Positions 9,811-18,136 of a stretch of DNA of 20,933 nt are shown in pieces. This DNA comes from Gnetum montanum (lineage: Eukaryota > Streptophyta > Gnetopsida > Gnetales > Gnetaceae). Position 1 is the stretch's first letter. Every line of letters starts with the position of its first letter. The notes beneath the pieces are model-generated. The model saw only the letters and a list, made by a program, of their open reading frames with translations. It did not search any database and had not been told where the DNA came from. The stretch lies in NCBI GenBank assembly GCA_015680685.1, contig MNCI01005245.1:186750-207682 (forward strand). The letters are read 5' to 3'. A program made the position numbers and the translations under genes.

Positions 9811-9862
9811 ATAGGTCACTTGGTTAGAGCATGCGCCTTCACAAGTTCAATCCCAGCGAGTA
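9811..9862 (+). mobile_element. tRNA-derived SINE head with shortened A-B spacing
   Basis: The plus strand reads GGTCACTTGGTTAGAGCATG, a good box A region, then ACAAGTTCAATCCCAG, a good box B. The boxes are only about 10-15 bp apart, so part of the intervening tRNA-like sequence seems deleted. It points away from the minus-strand SINE head 50 bp to the left. The body would run right towards about 10000. Confidence 0.5.
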
Positions 9863-9869
9863 TGTTGAG

Positions 9870-10379
9870 AAATGTGCTAACATGGGGAATGGTAAATTAC
9901 ATTCAGGCAATGATATCAGGTAGAGAGGGTGCCATAGAAAACCATTGCCAAATTATTCACCTACCTTAACAGGTTAGCCCATATTAATGGGATGAAAGCA
10001 TCATGATGATAATGCATCATAATTATGATCATGTCTCTTGGTTGATCATTAAGATCCCAAGACAATTCTAGCTGTACTGCTAATCACATTTTCACATTTA
10101 CAAAATTTTCTTTATCTGTTTGTTAAAGTAAACTAAATATTATTATTTACTATAAATTGACATCTGATACAACATTATGCTATATAATTCATAAATTTCA
10201 CCAATGAAGTGGTAGCTTAATAGGTGATTCATAAGTTTATCAAGTAACATGGTGTGAATTTGGGCTGCAACTGAAGCACTATGATACCTTGCAATAACTA
10301 GGTGCAGGCACACTGCAATGTGGGTGTAATCATTTGCAGTACGTTGGTATAATGTTGGTTTTCCCAAAGGACACATTAA
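9870..10379. other. Intronic DNA, no gene recognised
   Basis: This probably includes the body of the plus-strand SINE. The minus-strand frame 10382-10143 (79 codons) has no recognisable family. AT-rich palindromic wording such as GCATCATAATTATGATCATG near 10013-10032 could form short hairpins. Confidence 0.35.
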
Positions 10380-11060
10380 CAACCACCGTTCTTCAATGAG
10401 AATTGGTGTTAAAATTATTTCTTTGGATAGGTTTCATCCATCATCAAGAGAATTCTTCTCTTCTTCCTTACAAAGGAGAGGAAGGGCCACCTACTTATAG
10501 AACTGGGTAGGGGCAATGTACATCACCTGGGGCCAAGTTTGTTTTACCCATTCTTGTCATAAAATGAAATATATATTAGGTATTACATCTGCACATCAAA
10601 AACCCTTTATTTAATTTTTAAATAAAACTTGACTTTTCAGATTAACACTTGTTATTTATTTTTCCTTCAACATTTTATTAGAAAATCATCAAAAATATGT
10701 CATCCTACGATTTTTGCCTTAGTTTCAGAAAATTGTTTATTGCTTGAAACACTTTCCATGCATCCTATTTTTTAATAGTGCCTGTTTTAGGGCACAATAG
10801 GAAGTATATCTTCAAGTTCTTCATGCATCAACCAATCTTCAATATTCTTGGAAATCATCTTTCTCCTTGGTGGGGTTTCTTATGCTTTGGAATTTTTTGC
10901 GTGGACATGTTCTTCTTAAATATTTTGCAAAGCCTCATGTTAGACTTGACTTGAGGCTTTGGTACATCATTCATCTTTGAAATGGTGGTGGAATCATCTT
11001 TAATTTGTTCATCATCATCTTCATCTTATGCTTGAATTTAGGTGAGGTTGGAAACATAAA
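10380..11060 (-). repeat. Possible decayed LTR element, minus strand
   Basis: Minus strand about 11030-10860 reads a low-complexity protein-like string: an acidic run (DEDDDEQIKDD), then KMNDVPKPQVKS and IFKKNMSTQKIPKHKKPH. A second frame follows with IEDWLMHEELEDILPIVP. Further along, about 10500-10380, CTATAAGTAGG is followed by pyrimidine/purine-rich sequence, resembling an LTR TATA box and leader. I found no RT, protease or paired LTR, so this is a guess. Confidence 0.25.
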
Positions 11061-11068
11061 TTTATTCA

Positions 11069-11130
11069 GATTTTTTTTTCTTTTGAGAAAAGTTCAGGAA
11101 TGTATTAATGTAAAATATGTACAGCAAGGA
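11069..11130 (-). mobile_element. Inverted LINE 3' end with poly(T)
   Basis: A T-rich run (about 11071-11084) is followed by GAGAAAAGTTCAGGAATGTA and TAAAATATGTACA. This is clearly homologous to the reverse complement of the 3' end of LINE-1 (4460-4531: poly(A), GAAAAGTTCAGGATTTATTA, AAAATATGTACA). Only about 60 bp of the 3'UTR are present. It abuts the endonuclease region of LINE-2, which points the other way. Confidence 0.8.
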
Positions 11131-11184
11131 AATACAAGGGGAAGAACAAAATCCCCACAATCGCACAAGATTTTGCAAGTGGGG

Positions 11185-11740
11185 GCAGAGCAGGAGGGCT
11201 GGCTTTGCTCTCTCATGGGCCTTTGGAGGTCATTGACTACTCTAGGTGGAGCATTACAGCTCTCTGCATGGATTCTGGAATCTGGATAACAAATTTCTAT
11301 GTGCCTCAAATGTGGGAAGAATGGCTGTAGGAGCTTCGGAGGGTTTCTTCCTTGGTCCAAGATTGGTGCCTTTGGATTATCCTAGGGCATTTCAATCAGA
11401 GGCTCTATGGGTGGGAAAAATCTAATAGAGGGAACCCAATATCCAGCGGGAGCTTGGGAGTGCTTACAATTTTTGGAAGCGCATGATCTGGTTGACTTGG
11501 ATATTCGTGGGTGTTAGTTCATGCGGGGCAACCGTCAAAAGGGGAGTGAGCAGATCATGACAAAGATTGATCGTGTTTGGTCGATTCACATCTTCTCATG
11601 ATGCAAGGAGTTGTTTTGTGGTGAATGGGCAGGGTGACATCTGATCACAGGTCCATTCTGTGCTGTATCGGTGATGTTTCTGCTGGGAAGGCTGGTCCTT
11701 TTCGATTCGAGCACTATTGGCTCCATAAGCCATGGTTGAG
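11185..11740 (+). pseudogene. LINE-2 AP endonuclease domain
   Basis: The order is GGLALLSHG-like (about 11191-11220), WIILGHFNQRLYGWE (11373-11417), LVDLDIRG (about 11489-11515), KIDRVWSIH (about 11562-11590) and SDHRSIL (11640-11660), then FRFEHYWLHKPWL. In active enzymes the second motif is GDFN. Here Asp is replaced by His (GHFN), removing a catalytic residue, while the SDH catalytic triplet is kept. At least two frameshifts lie inside. Confidence 0.85.
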
Positions 11741-12400
11741 ACCATTGGTGGCTGGTCTTTGGGGGACCTACAAGAGGTCTCTGGAACGCTGGGATTTTCT
11801 AAAACAAGGGTTAACTCAGCTGAAGCAGGCCATGAGACAGGTCAGCGCTGAAGAAAAATATTCGTTCAAGAGAAAACAGGGGAGATTGTTGCAACGGCTA
11901 GGGGAAATCCAAGGAGAGCAAGAAAGTGGTAAGGACTTGCACAAGGTGGAGTCAGAAGTCCTGTCTCAACTTTAGGCTATGGATAGGGAGGTGGAGGCTT
12001 ATTGGAGACAGAGATCTCAGGCGAGGTGGCTGAAAGACGGAGACCGGAATACTTGTTTTTTCTTTGCTACTGCCATGTCCACCAAATTGACTAAGAACAT
12101 TCATAGTCTCTACTTTCAAGGACAGGAAATTTGTGGGGCGCCATGGGTTGCTCAGATGTTATTTGTAAGGCCTCTGTCTGTGCATGTGGAATCTGTTCTA
12201 TATGAGGAGGATAATTGTCATCCGCTTACTCCTTTTTCCATGAGGAAGCTTGAAGAGGCGCTGGGTTCAATGAAGACAAGAAGAGTGTCGGGACCAAATG
12301 GTTGGCCAATGGAATTGTTTAGAATGTTCCTTGATCTCTTTGGGGAGAATGTTCTTGATGGGTTGAACACTATCGTGAGATGGCACTAGGTGCGTAAGGA
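11740..12400 (+). pseudogene. LINE-2 ORF2 linker and RT N-terminal region
   Basis: Two open stretches in one frame (11625-11975 and 11979-12389) are split by a single stop. They encode a basic and acidic, probably coiled region, then EVEAYWRQRSQARWLKDGDR and NTCFFFATAMSTKLTKN, matching the conserved 'WxxxxDxNTxFFHxxxxxRRxxN' block. The segment ends with SMKTRRVSGPNGWPMELF, the 'MxxxKxPGPDG' entry to the RT fold, with Asp changed to Asn. Confidence 0.85.
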
Positions 12401-13016
12401 GATCAACTGCACTTGTATAGTTCTGGTACCGAAATCAAATCTCTCTACGGAACCATCGCATTTTCGACCAATTGGGGTTTGTAATACCCTTCTTTGCCTT
12501 TCTTTGAAGATCCTTGTGGCGCTGCTGGTGCCCCTTCTACCATGACTGGTTGGACCCAATTAGGTGGGTTTTATTCAAGGCAGGCACATTCAAGACCAGA
12601 TCCTATTGGTGCAGGAGGTTCTGCATTCCTTGTGGTAGTCACAGTATCCAAGTATGTGCCTCAAATTCGATATCTCTAAGGCTTATGATACCGTGTTTTG
12701 GGAAGCCCCGGAGGTAATTATGCCAAGGAAGGGGTTCCACTCGGATTTTGTAAAGCTTCGCATATCCATTCAGACTTTCGGGGCTTTTTCTTCAGATTTG
12801 GATGGGCAATTGTGGTGGTTCTCATCCCTGGAAAGGGGGTTAAGACAAGGGGACCCTCTGTCCTAGTACCTTTTCATTTTGGTAGTGGGTACCTACAAGC
12901 ATATTGTGAAGCAGAGGGGGTGAGGGGTTTGGAGATTGTTAGGGTGAGGTATCTAGTTGAGCATTATGCGGATGACACCATTCTGTTTTTGTGGGCGGTG
13001 GTCGTAGGCTAGGGCA
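12400..13016 (+). pseudogene. LINE-2 reverse transcriptase palm, YADD intact
   Basis: The blocks are SHFRPIGVCNT (about 12448-12480), FIQGRHIQDQILLVQE-like (about 12570-12620), the catalytic LKFDISKAYDTVFW block (about 12660-12702), RGLRQGDPLS (about 12837-12866), and HYADDTILFL (12962-12991). The palm aspartates and YADD are present in the DNA but spread over three frames, so no active protein results. Confidence 0.9.
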
Positions 13017-13149
13017 ATCAATCAAGCATTGGAGTGCATGGCTTTGGGGATTGGTCTAGAAATAAATAGATGTAAGTCTAGTGTTCACTTGTTGAACACT
13101 CCTATCAGGGTAAAGGGGTTGATTATGCAACATTTGGGGGTCCTCCCTG

Positions 13150-13640
13150 GATCATAGGAGGACACGTACTTGGGACTCCCTTTATACGATTGACATAGGA
13201 AACAGGTTTAGGGTGGCTTGGTACAGTGGATTCAAAAGCAAATTGATCAATGGATGTGTCGTTTCCTAACATGGGCTAGGAAGGCTTTTCTTGCTAATAT
13301 TGTCTTATCTACCATGGCTAGGTATGTGGCTTCAGTTGCTCACCCTTTGAGTGGTATTGTAGAGCGGATTGACCAAGTCATTCGCAATTTGACTTGGTTA
13401 GGAGAAAAAGAAAGACAAAGATTACATTTGGTGAAATGGGATGTGGTTGCTTGTCCAAAGAATGCTGGGGGCTTGGGAATTCCTAGATTCCAGAACATTA
13501 TTGACATGGGAGCCCAGGCTCTAGTCAATAAACTTATTGTGTTGGGTCATCAGCTGGTACAATGGATCAGTGTGATGGGAGGAAAGTATCAGCGATGGGA
13601 GGATAGGCCACAAGATTCCCATGTCCAAAAGGTAATTTGA
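13150..13640 (+). pseudogene. LINE-2 RT thumb region
   Basis: A YLGLPLYD-like start at about 13168 is followed by the 141-codon frame 13218-13640. It shows QIDQWMCRFLTWARKAFLAN, then ARYVASVAHPLSG, VIRNLTWLG, LHLVKWDVVACPKNAGGLGI and PRFQNIIDMG. This is the canonical L1 connection region and one of the longest undisrupted stretches of the block. The same region occurs again in LINE-3. Confidence 0.9.
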
Positions 13641-13728
13641 AGACATGTTAGGATGGTTATGCAAAAGGGGTTTGCTGGGAATCTCACTGCAACAATTTAT
13701 CAAACACAAATATCCAAAGGTACATGGT

Positions 13729-13767
13729 TGGGAGTTGTGGGGGTGGGGGTGGTGGTGTGGGGTGTGG
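13729..13767 (+). other. G-quadruplex-prone G-rich tract
   Basis: Runs of GGG, GGGGG, GGGGG and GGGG with loops of 6, 1 and 9 bases fit a four-tetrad-run pattern. The tract lies between the thumb and zf-RVT of LINE-2. A weaker G-rich cluster follows at 14191-14219. Confidence 0.5.
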
Positions 13768-13779
13768 ATTATGGAAAGG

Positions 13780-14255
13780 GAACCTCCCCCAAAAAATAAA
13801 AATTTTCATTTAGTTGATTCAACATTCAATGTTGTCAGTAAAAGTGATGCTTAGGTGATAGGGGGTCCATGTGATGAACACGTGTCCCCTTTGCATGGAT
13901 GTAGTTGAAATTGTTACCCACTTTCTCTTTAGTTATGAGTTTATGGGCCAGGTTTTTCATGTAGCAAATCTCCAGGAAAATTTGAAAATTTCCCATGATT
14001 CAAAGGTGACAGTGGTCTTGTGGGTGCCATGGAAGGCACGAAATTGGTAGATCTTTTGGGGTCTACAATTGCCATCGCTTGTGCATATTGCAGCACAAGG
14101 AATTAGATTGTGGGTAGAGGCACATGCAACCATGGGCATCACTCCAACTTTTGAGCCGACTTGTGATGGCTACTAGGTAAACCCAATGCTTTGGGGGATG
14201 GTGCAGTGGGTGGGGTGGGCTGACCTGCTTCCCTTGTTGTAGGAACAAGTTGGTG
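13780..14255 (+). pseudogene. LINE-2 zf-RVT domain and C-terminus
   Basis: Across frames it reads IKIFIWLIQHSML, then NTCPLCMDVVEIVTHFLFSY, then QVFHVANLQ. This is the zf-RVT pattern, with the third Cys replaced by Ser-Tyr and W replaced by F. The following VLWVPWKARN and IRLWVEAHATMG parallel ILWCLWQACNQ and AMLWL in LINE-1. Confidence 0.8.
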
Positions 14256-14258
14256 CCA

Positions 14259-15205
14259 TAAACCTGGGGATCCCCTAAAGCCGCTTATCTGGGGATCTCT
14301 TTATTTCAATGGGGGAGAAAGACTACATGGAACACCCTAATTCAGAAATTGGAAACATGGGTGGGATACTAGGTTAACTGCTTCCTCACGAGAAAGGGAA
14401 GAGTTACTTTGGCTTTGAGGATGCTTTCAGCTCTTGGACATTTTGTGGCTTCAGTTGTTTGGCCCCCAAAAGCTGTTGTTTAGAAAATTAATTAGGTAAT
14501 TCAAAATTTTGTGTGGTTGGGGGTAGAGGGGGTAGCAAAATGCACTTAATTAGATGGGACATTGTCACACAGCCTCGTGAGGCGAGGGTCTCTACATTTT
14601 TAAATTTGAAGATGAGCTATTAATGGGGCCCCAACAACTAATCAAACAACTACTACAACATGAGGAGGGGGTTGTGCAATGGATTCAGATCATTGCCTAA
14701 AAATATAGATGTTGGCAGGTGGGGCCACATGACTTGGAAGTTTTGGAGGACACTTTGCGGATATGCACAGTTTGCTATGGTAAGGGATTTGATGGGGGAG
14801 TCTCCCAAATAGCTTATCACGACACTCTACCCATCGGTGGAGGGTTGGAAACAAGTCTAGAAGGGCTGGCTGCAAAGAAGATTAAAGTCTTCATTGGGCT
14901 CATTGAACATAATGCTTTGCCAGTACATGCATTATTAAAGTGACGAGGATTAAACATTAATGATGTATGCCATTTTTGTGTTGGTGGCCTCGACATGATA
15001 CTTCACTTTGTATTACAATGCCCATACATGAAGGACATGTGGTAGGTAGTGGGTTTGCATGGGTCGGCACAGCTGACGGGGGACTTGAAAGCATCACTTA
15101 TTTTATGAAAGGCTTGGAAAATTCATAATTGCGCCATTTTCAAACAACAAAGCATCCCGATTCTAACGTAGATTATCCATAGAGCTAAGCGTATGTGGCT
15201 AGATT
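14259..15205 (+). mobile_element. LINE-3: 3' fragment of a related LINE
   Basis: A second copy of the C-terminal part of ORF2 starts right after LINE-2. It shows AYLGISLYFNGG, FLTRKGRVTLALRMLSALGH, FVASVVWPPKAVV, FVWLGVEGVAKMHLIRWDIV and TQPREA. A zf-RVT follows at about 14875-15045 (KVFIGLIEHNALPVHALLK, then CHFCVGGLDMILHFVLQCPY and MW). It diverges from LINE-2 in sequence, so it is another insertion and not a recent local duplication. Its 3'UTR is missing because it runs into the 5' LTR stump. Confidence 0.85.
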
Positions 15206-15265
15206 TGCTTTGAAGTTGTGCATTAGGTCCTATTGGGGTCTATTTAGGTGCCAACCACTACACCA
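15198..15265 (+). repeat. 5' LTR stump
   Basis: From GCTAGATTTGCTTTGAAGTT to CACTACACCA this matches the last part of the 3' LTR (GCTAGATATGCTTGGAAGTT to CCCTGCACCA). About 910 bp of the 5' LTR are missing. The junction with LINE-3 falls at or next to GGCTAGAT. Confidence 0.85.
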
Positions 15266-15268
15266 TAT

Positions 15269-15282
15269 TGGTATCAAAGTGA
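15269..15282 (+). other. Primer-binding site, initiator tRNA-Met type
   Basis: TGGTATCAAAGTGA starts three bases after the LTR-ending CA. It resembles the standard plant PBS TGGTATCAGAGC, complementary to the 3' end of initiator tRNA-Met, which primes minus-strand DNA synthesis. It also fixes the LTR boundary. Confidence 0.8.
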
Positions 15283-15326
15283 AGGTCTAGAAGAATCCAC
15301 ACATGTGCAAGAGTTGAAAGAAAGGT

Positions 15327-16323
15327 ATGGCTCCTAAGAAGAAGATTAATCTAGATCTTGGACAGGAGATTCAAGAGCATAAAGACTCCTTTAAGGCTTT
15401 TGTAGTTGGAATGCAAGAACTTATTCCCAAAGTAAGGATCGGCAAGTACCAAGAGTTTAGAGAAACTTCAAGAAGTAAAGAGGAGATTGAAGACAAGAAT
15501 CCTTTTCAACTGCCACAAGGATCAAGAGGAAGACATTATCAAAGAACTCCAGGGAGAGACAAGACTAAAACTCAAAGGTATGAGCCAAGGTTTGTTTTTA
15601 ATAATGAGGAAAATGATGATGAAAGGTTTGTAAAGATGTTTAAAAGTGCTTTAAGAGTCCCTCATGTGGATATTCCCATCTTTAAAGGTGTTGAAGGTAC
15701 AAATTTCTTTCTTTCTTGGCTTAGAACTATGAATAAGTATTCTCTTGTTAAGCAACTTTCTAGTGAGACGATGATTCATGTTGTTGAAAGCAAACTTGAA
15801 GGATTGGTAGCTAAATGGTGGGACAAGGAATGTCTCAAATACCTTGAAGAACATGGAAGACCTATTGAGACTTGGCAACTCATGGAGTTGATGCTAAAGC
15901 AAAAATTTGAGAAGACATCCTTCCATCATGAAGCCATCAAGAAGCTGAAATTTCTCAAACAAGATCAAGAGCCAAATGATTTTTATGTTGAATTTTTTAA
16001 GGCATTGGAAATGGCTGATGTTCATTGCACTAAGTATAAGCAAGCTTCTAACTTCATTACTAAATTAATGATGCAATACTAGCAAGAATTAGCATTCTAT
16101 AAGCCTGATAGTCTTGATGAAGCCTATGATCTTGCTCTCAAGGCTGAAATGAAAATCACAAAATTTGGCCTAAAGAGGGACAAAGATCATAAGAAAAAGG
16201 ATGAGAAAGACAAAACTCACAAGTCAAAGAAATCATCCAAGGAGGATGCTGAAGTTCAGCCAAACAAGAAGAAAAGAGAGAGTCTACTTGTCCTAGAAGG
16301 GGAAGAAAAAGGGAATGACCTCT
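15327..16323 (+). pseudogene. Gypsy-type gag (capsid) reading frame
   Basis: The ATG at 15327 opens a 251-codon frame ending at TAG 16081-16083. The same frame then continues without loss to 16323. A basic N-terminus (MAPKKKINLDLGQE) and a charged linker precede the retrotransposon gag domain: FLSWLRTMNKYSLVKQL, AKWWDKECLKYL, ETWQLMELMLKQKFEK, LKFLKQDQEPNDFYVEFFKA. After the stop come FYKPDSLDEAYDLALKAE and a lysine-rich tail. The capsid would assemble virus-like particles. The single stop is either a mutation or, less likely, a readthrough site. Confidence 0.85.
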
Positions 16324-16351
16324 AGGAGGTAAAGATCATGGTAAAGATATA

Positions 16352-16393
16352 TGTTACAATTGTGGTGAATCAGGTGATAAACAATGGGAATGC
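16352..16393 (+). pseudogene. Gag zinc knuckle, His replaced
   Basis: CYNCGESGDKQWEC has the CX2CX4HX4C layout of a retroelement nucleocapsid zinc knuckle, but Asp occupies the His position. It is in a third reading frame relative to gag before it and protease after it, so frameshifts separate the three. Without the His it should bind zinc poorly. Confidence 0.8.
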
Positions 16394-17100
16394 ACAAGCC
16401 AAAAAAGAATAACTATAAGCGTAAGGAAATTCAAACTATGCAAGATGATGAACCTGAATCTTCAAAGAAGGTATGTGAACATGAGCCTTTGCATATTATT
16501 GATCAAAGTGAATCGAATAGTTGTACTTTTGTTGGACATGTTAGTGCCAATGAGGGTGTTATGAGGAAGAGTTCATTTAGAACTCATTGTGATGTTAAGG
16601 GTTATTCATTGAGTGTGCTAGTTGATGGTGGAGCACAAGAAAATGTAATTTTTGCCAAGGCAGTGAAGCCATTGAGGTTAACCACAATTCCTCATCCTAA
16701 TCCATACAAAGGGAATTATTAATGAAGAATTATTATAAGCAAGGAACAATGTTTTACTGATTATTCCATTGGAAGATTTCATGACCAAATTCTTTGTGAT
16801 GTATTGCCTATTGATTGTTTAGATATCATATTTGGTAGACCATGGAATTATTATAACAAGGCTATTTTTTATGGTGAAAATAATAGTTGGACTGTGAGGC
16901 AAAACAATCATAAGTTTAGATTGTTGTCCAGTATTATTGACAGTGATGTTGGTAATTTAAATTCTTCATTGATGCTTCCTAGTTGTAAAGAGATTATAAG
17001 GGTGAATGCTATTTGTGATGATGAAATTTTCTTTGATGCGGAACAGGATGCATTTGATATAGATGCTGTTACTGATTGTGTGGAGTCTCATATGAATGAG
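16384..17100 (+). pseudogene. Gypsy aspartic protease and following linker
   Basis: Frame 16384-16722 contains SFRTHCDVKGYSLSVLVDGG, then AQENVIFAKAVKPLRL and PHPNPYKGNY. LVDGGA is the retropepsin active-site triad region (usually D-S/T-G-A), with Gly at the second position. After a stop at 16720 the same frame gives FHDQILCDVLPIDCLDIIFG, then RPWNYYNKAIFYGENNSW, the typical 'CDVxPMDxxxxLLGRPW' stretch between protease and RT in plant gypsy elements. RT should follow but does not. Confidence 0.85.
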
Positions 17101-17560
17101 AAAAAGTTGATTGGTACTACTGTTCAATCTTGGGTGTTGATGGCAGTCGTATATTTGTTGATGCTTTTGGGCACTTGTGTAAGTGTTCGGCTAAAATTTG
17201 TATTGGCAAAGAGATGCTGGAAGAATAAGGAAGATCAGTTGGCAGCAAGTGGAGAAATGCCATTGCTATTTGGGCAAAGGGCAAGGAGGCCGACTCCATG
17301 GATTTACGCTAACAATTATTTTTCCAGATTCTTGTATCACTTTTGTGCAGGTTTGAGTCATTATGGGAATGCAAGGGAAGCATTCCAAGGAGACACTCAG
17401 ATGAAGGAAGCATGGTGTGGCAGGAGGACAAGCCTCCATGAGCATAGGAAGCTCAAAACCAAAACCTCCAATGATATTCATTCTAATGTTTGTAATGCAT
17501 TGAGTCATGATCCTCGTGATGGCCTTGAGTCATGGGGGCATGGTACCTTCTAGCTTGTGA
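17101..17560 (+). pseudogene. Unassigned tail before the polypurine tract
   Basis: The frame stays open to 17553 but changes character after about 17100. It contains RPTPWIYANNYFSRFLYHFC and a His/Arg-rich end, with no RT, RNase H or integrase motif. I cannot say whether this is the original end of a gag-only element or sequence joined across a large deletion. Confidence 0.5.
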
Positions 17561-17585
17561 AAGGTCATGACGCATGACATTTTTT

Positions 17586-17599
17586 AAGGGTGGGGGAGC
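17586..17599 (+). other. Polypurine tract
   Basis: AAGGGTGGGGGAG lies immediately before the 3' LTR. It would resist RNase H and prime plus-strand synthesis. It precedes the LTR-starting TG by three to four bases. Confidence 0.75.
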
Positions 17600-17824
17600 T
17601 AGTGTAGGGACACCTCTTTTGATCCCCTTGTTCTACCCTACATGCTATGTGTCTTCTTGTGTTGATTTTGTTGAGGATGATTCTTCGATGTTGTAGCATG
17701 TTTTAGGGTGTTTTGGCCTCATTTTGATGAGTTTAGGGAGTTCCGGGGTCTATGGGGACTTGTTTGAAGGCATCCAGAGGTTCCAGACATCAAAACAAGC
17801 ATATTTGTGTTTAGCCTTGGCAAG

Positions 17825-17949
17825 TGAGACGTCTCACCAGAACTTGAGATGTCTCTACTATGCATGAGACGTCTTGGGCCTAGATAAGACATCTCAAAAA
17901 ATTAGAAGACATCTTGGCCAAGAGTTGGGTTTTCACATGAGATGTCTTA
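17825..17949. promoter_or_regulatory. Phased array of 12-bp ACGT palindromes in LTR U3
   Basis: The first unit, TGAGACGTCTCA (17825-17836), is a perfect palindrome. Related units start at 17845, 17865, 17885 and 17905, exactly 20 bp apart, and a sixth at 17938. Spacers of 8 bp between units are unrelated in sequence. The GACGTC core is the C-box recognised by plant bZIP factors (established for that family). Binding here is inference. The array lies about 180-300 bp upstream of the LTR TATA box, where enhancers of plant LTRs sit. Confidence 0.65.
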
Positions 17950-18128
17950 GCAAGCTCAAAGATGACCTAGACAAATGAAGAAACTTCCGAAAATGCCCAT
18001 CCCAATTCGGGAAACAGCCAAAGCAAGATGGAAACAACTAGGGAGAAGGTGAGAAGACTTGGAAAATAGGTCAAAAACCTCAAGTTGAGTTGAGGAAAGC
18101 TTTCTAGGGTTCTTATCTTCTAGTTTCT

Positions 18129-18136
18129 TATAAATA
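18129..18136 (+). promoter_or_regulatory. LTR TATA box
   Basis: TATAAATA lies in the middle of the 3' LTR, 526 bp from its start. It is the best TATA match there and fits the U3/R position. Transcription would start about 30 bp downstream. Confidence 0.55.

Larger units (their letters stand above)
11131..14258 (+). mobile_element. LINE-2: L1-type LINE from endonuclease to zf-RVT
   Basis: This is a longer L1-type copy: AP endonuclease, linker, RT with an intact YADD, thumb, and zf-RVT, followed by about 280 bp of C-terminal region. It lacks ORF1 at the left and its 3'UTR and poly(A) at the right, where LINE-3 starts. Frames change repeatedly and stops are frequent. It sits in the large HisRS intron, opposite to the gene. 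Confidence 0.9.

Noticed and set aside
9811-9862. A functional tRNA gene
   Set aside because: Boxes A and B are present, but there is no acceptor stem, no anticodon arm and the spacing is too short. SINE-like is the better reading.
14690-14943. Separate plus-strand gene at 14719-14943
   Set aside because: Its end reads KVFIGLIEHNALPVHALLK, the start of the LINE-3 zf-RVT. It is a LINE fragment.
16804-17553. A 249-codon host gene
   Set aside because: The frame begins at a non-ATG codon and continues the gypsy protease/GRPW region. It is part of the LTR element.
17825-17949. CRISPR array
   Set aside because: The repeats are only 12 bp with 8-bp spacers, in a plant LTR. Size and context do not fit.
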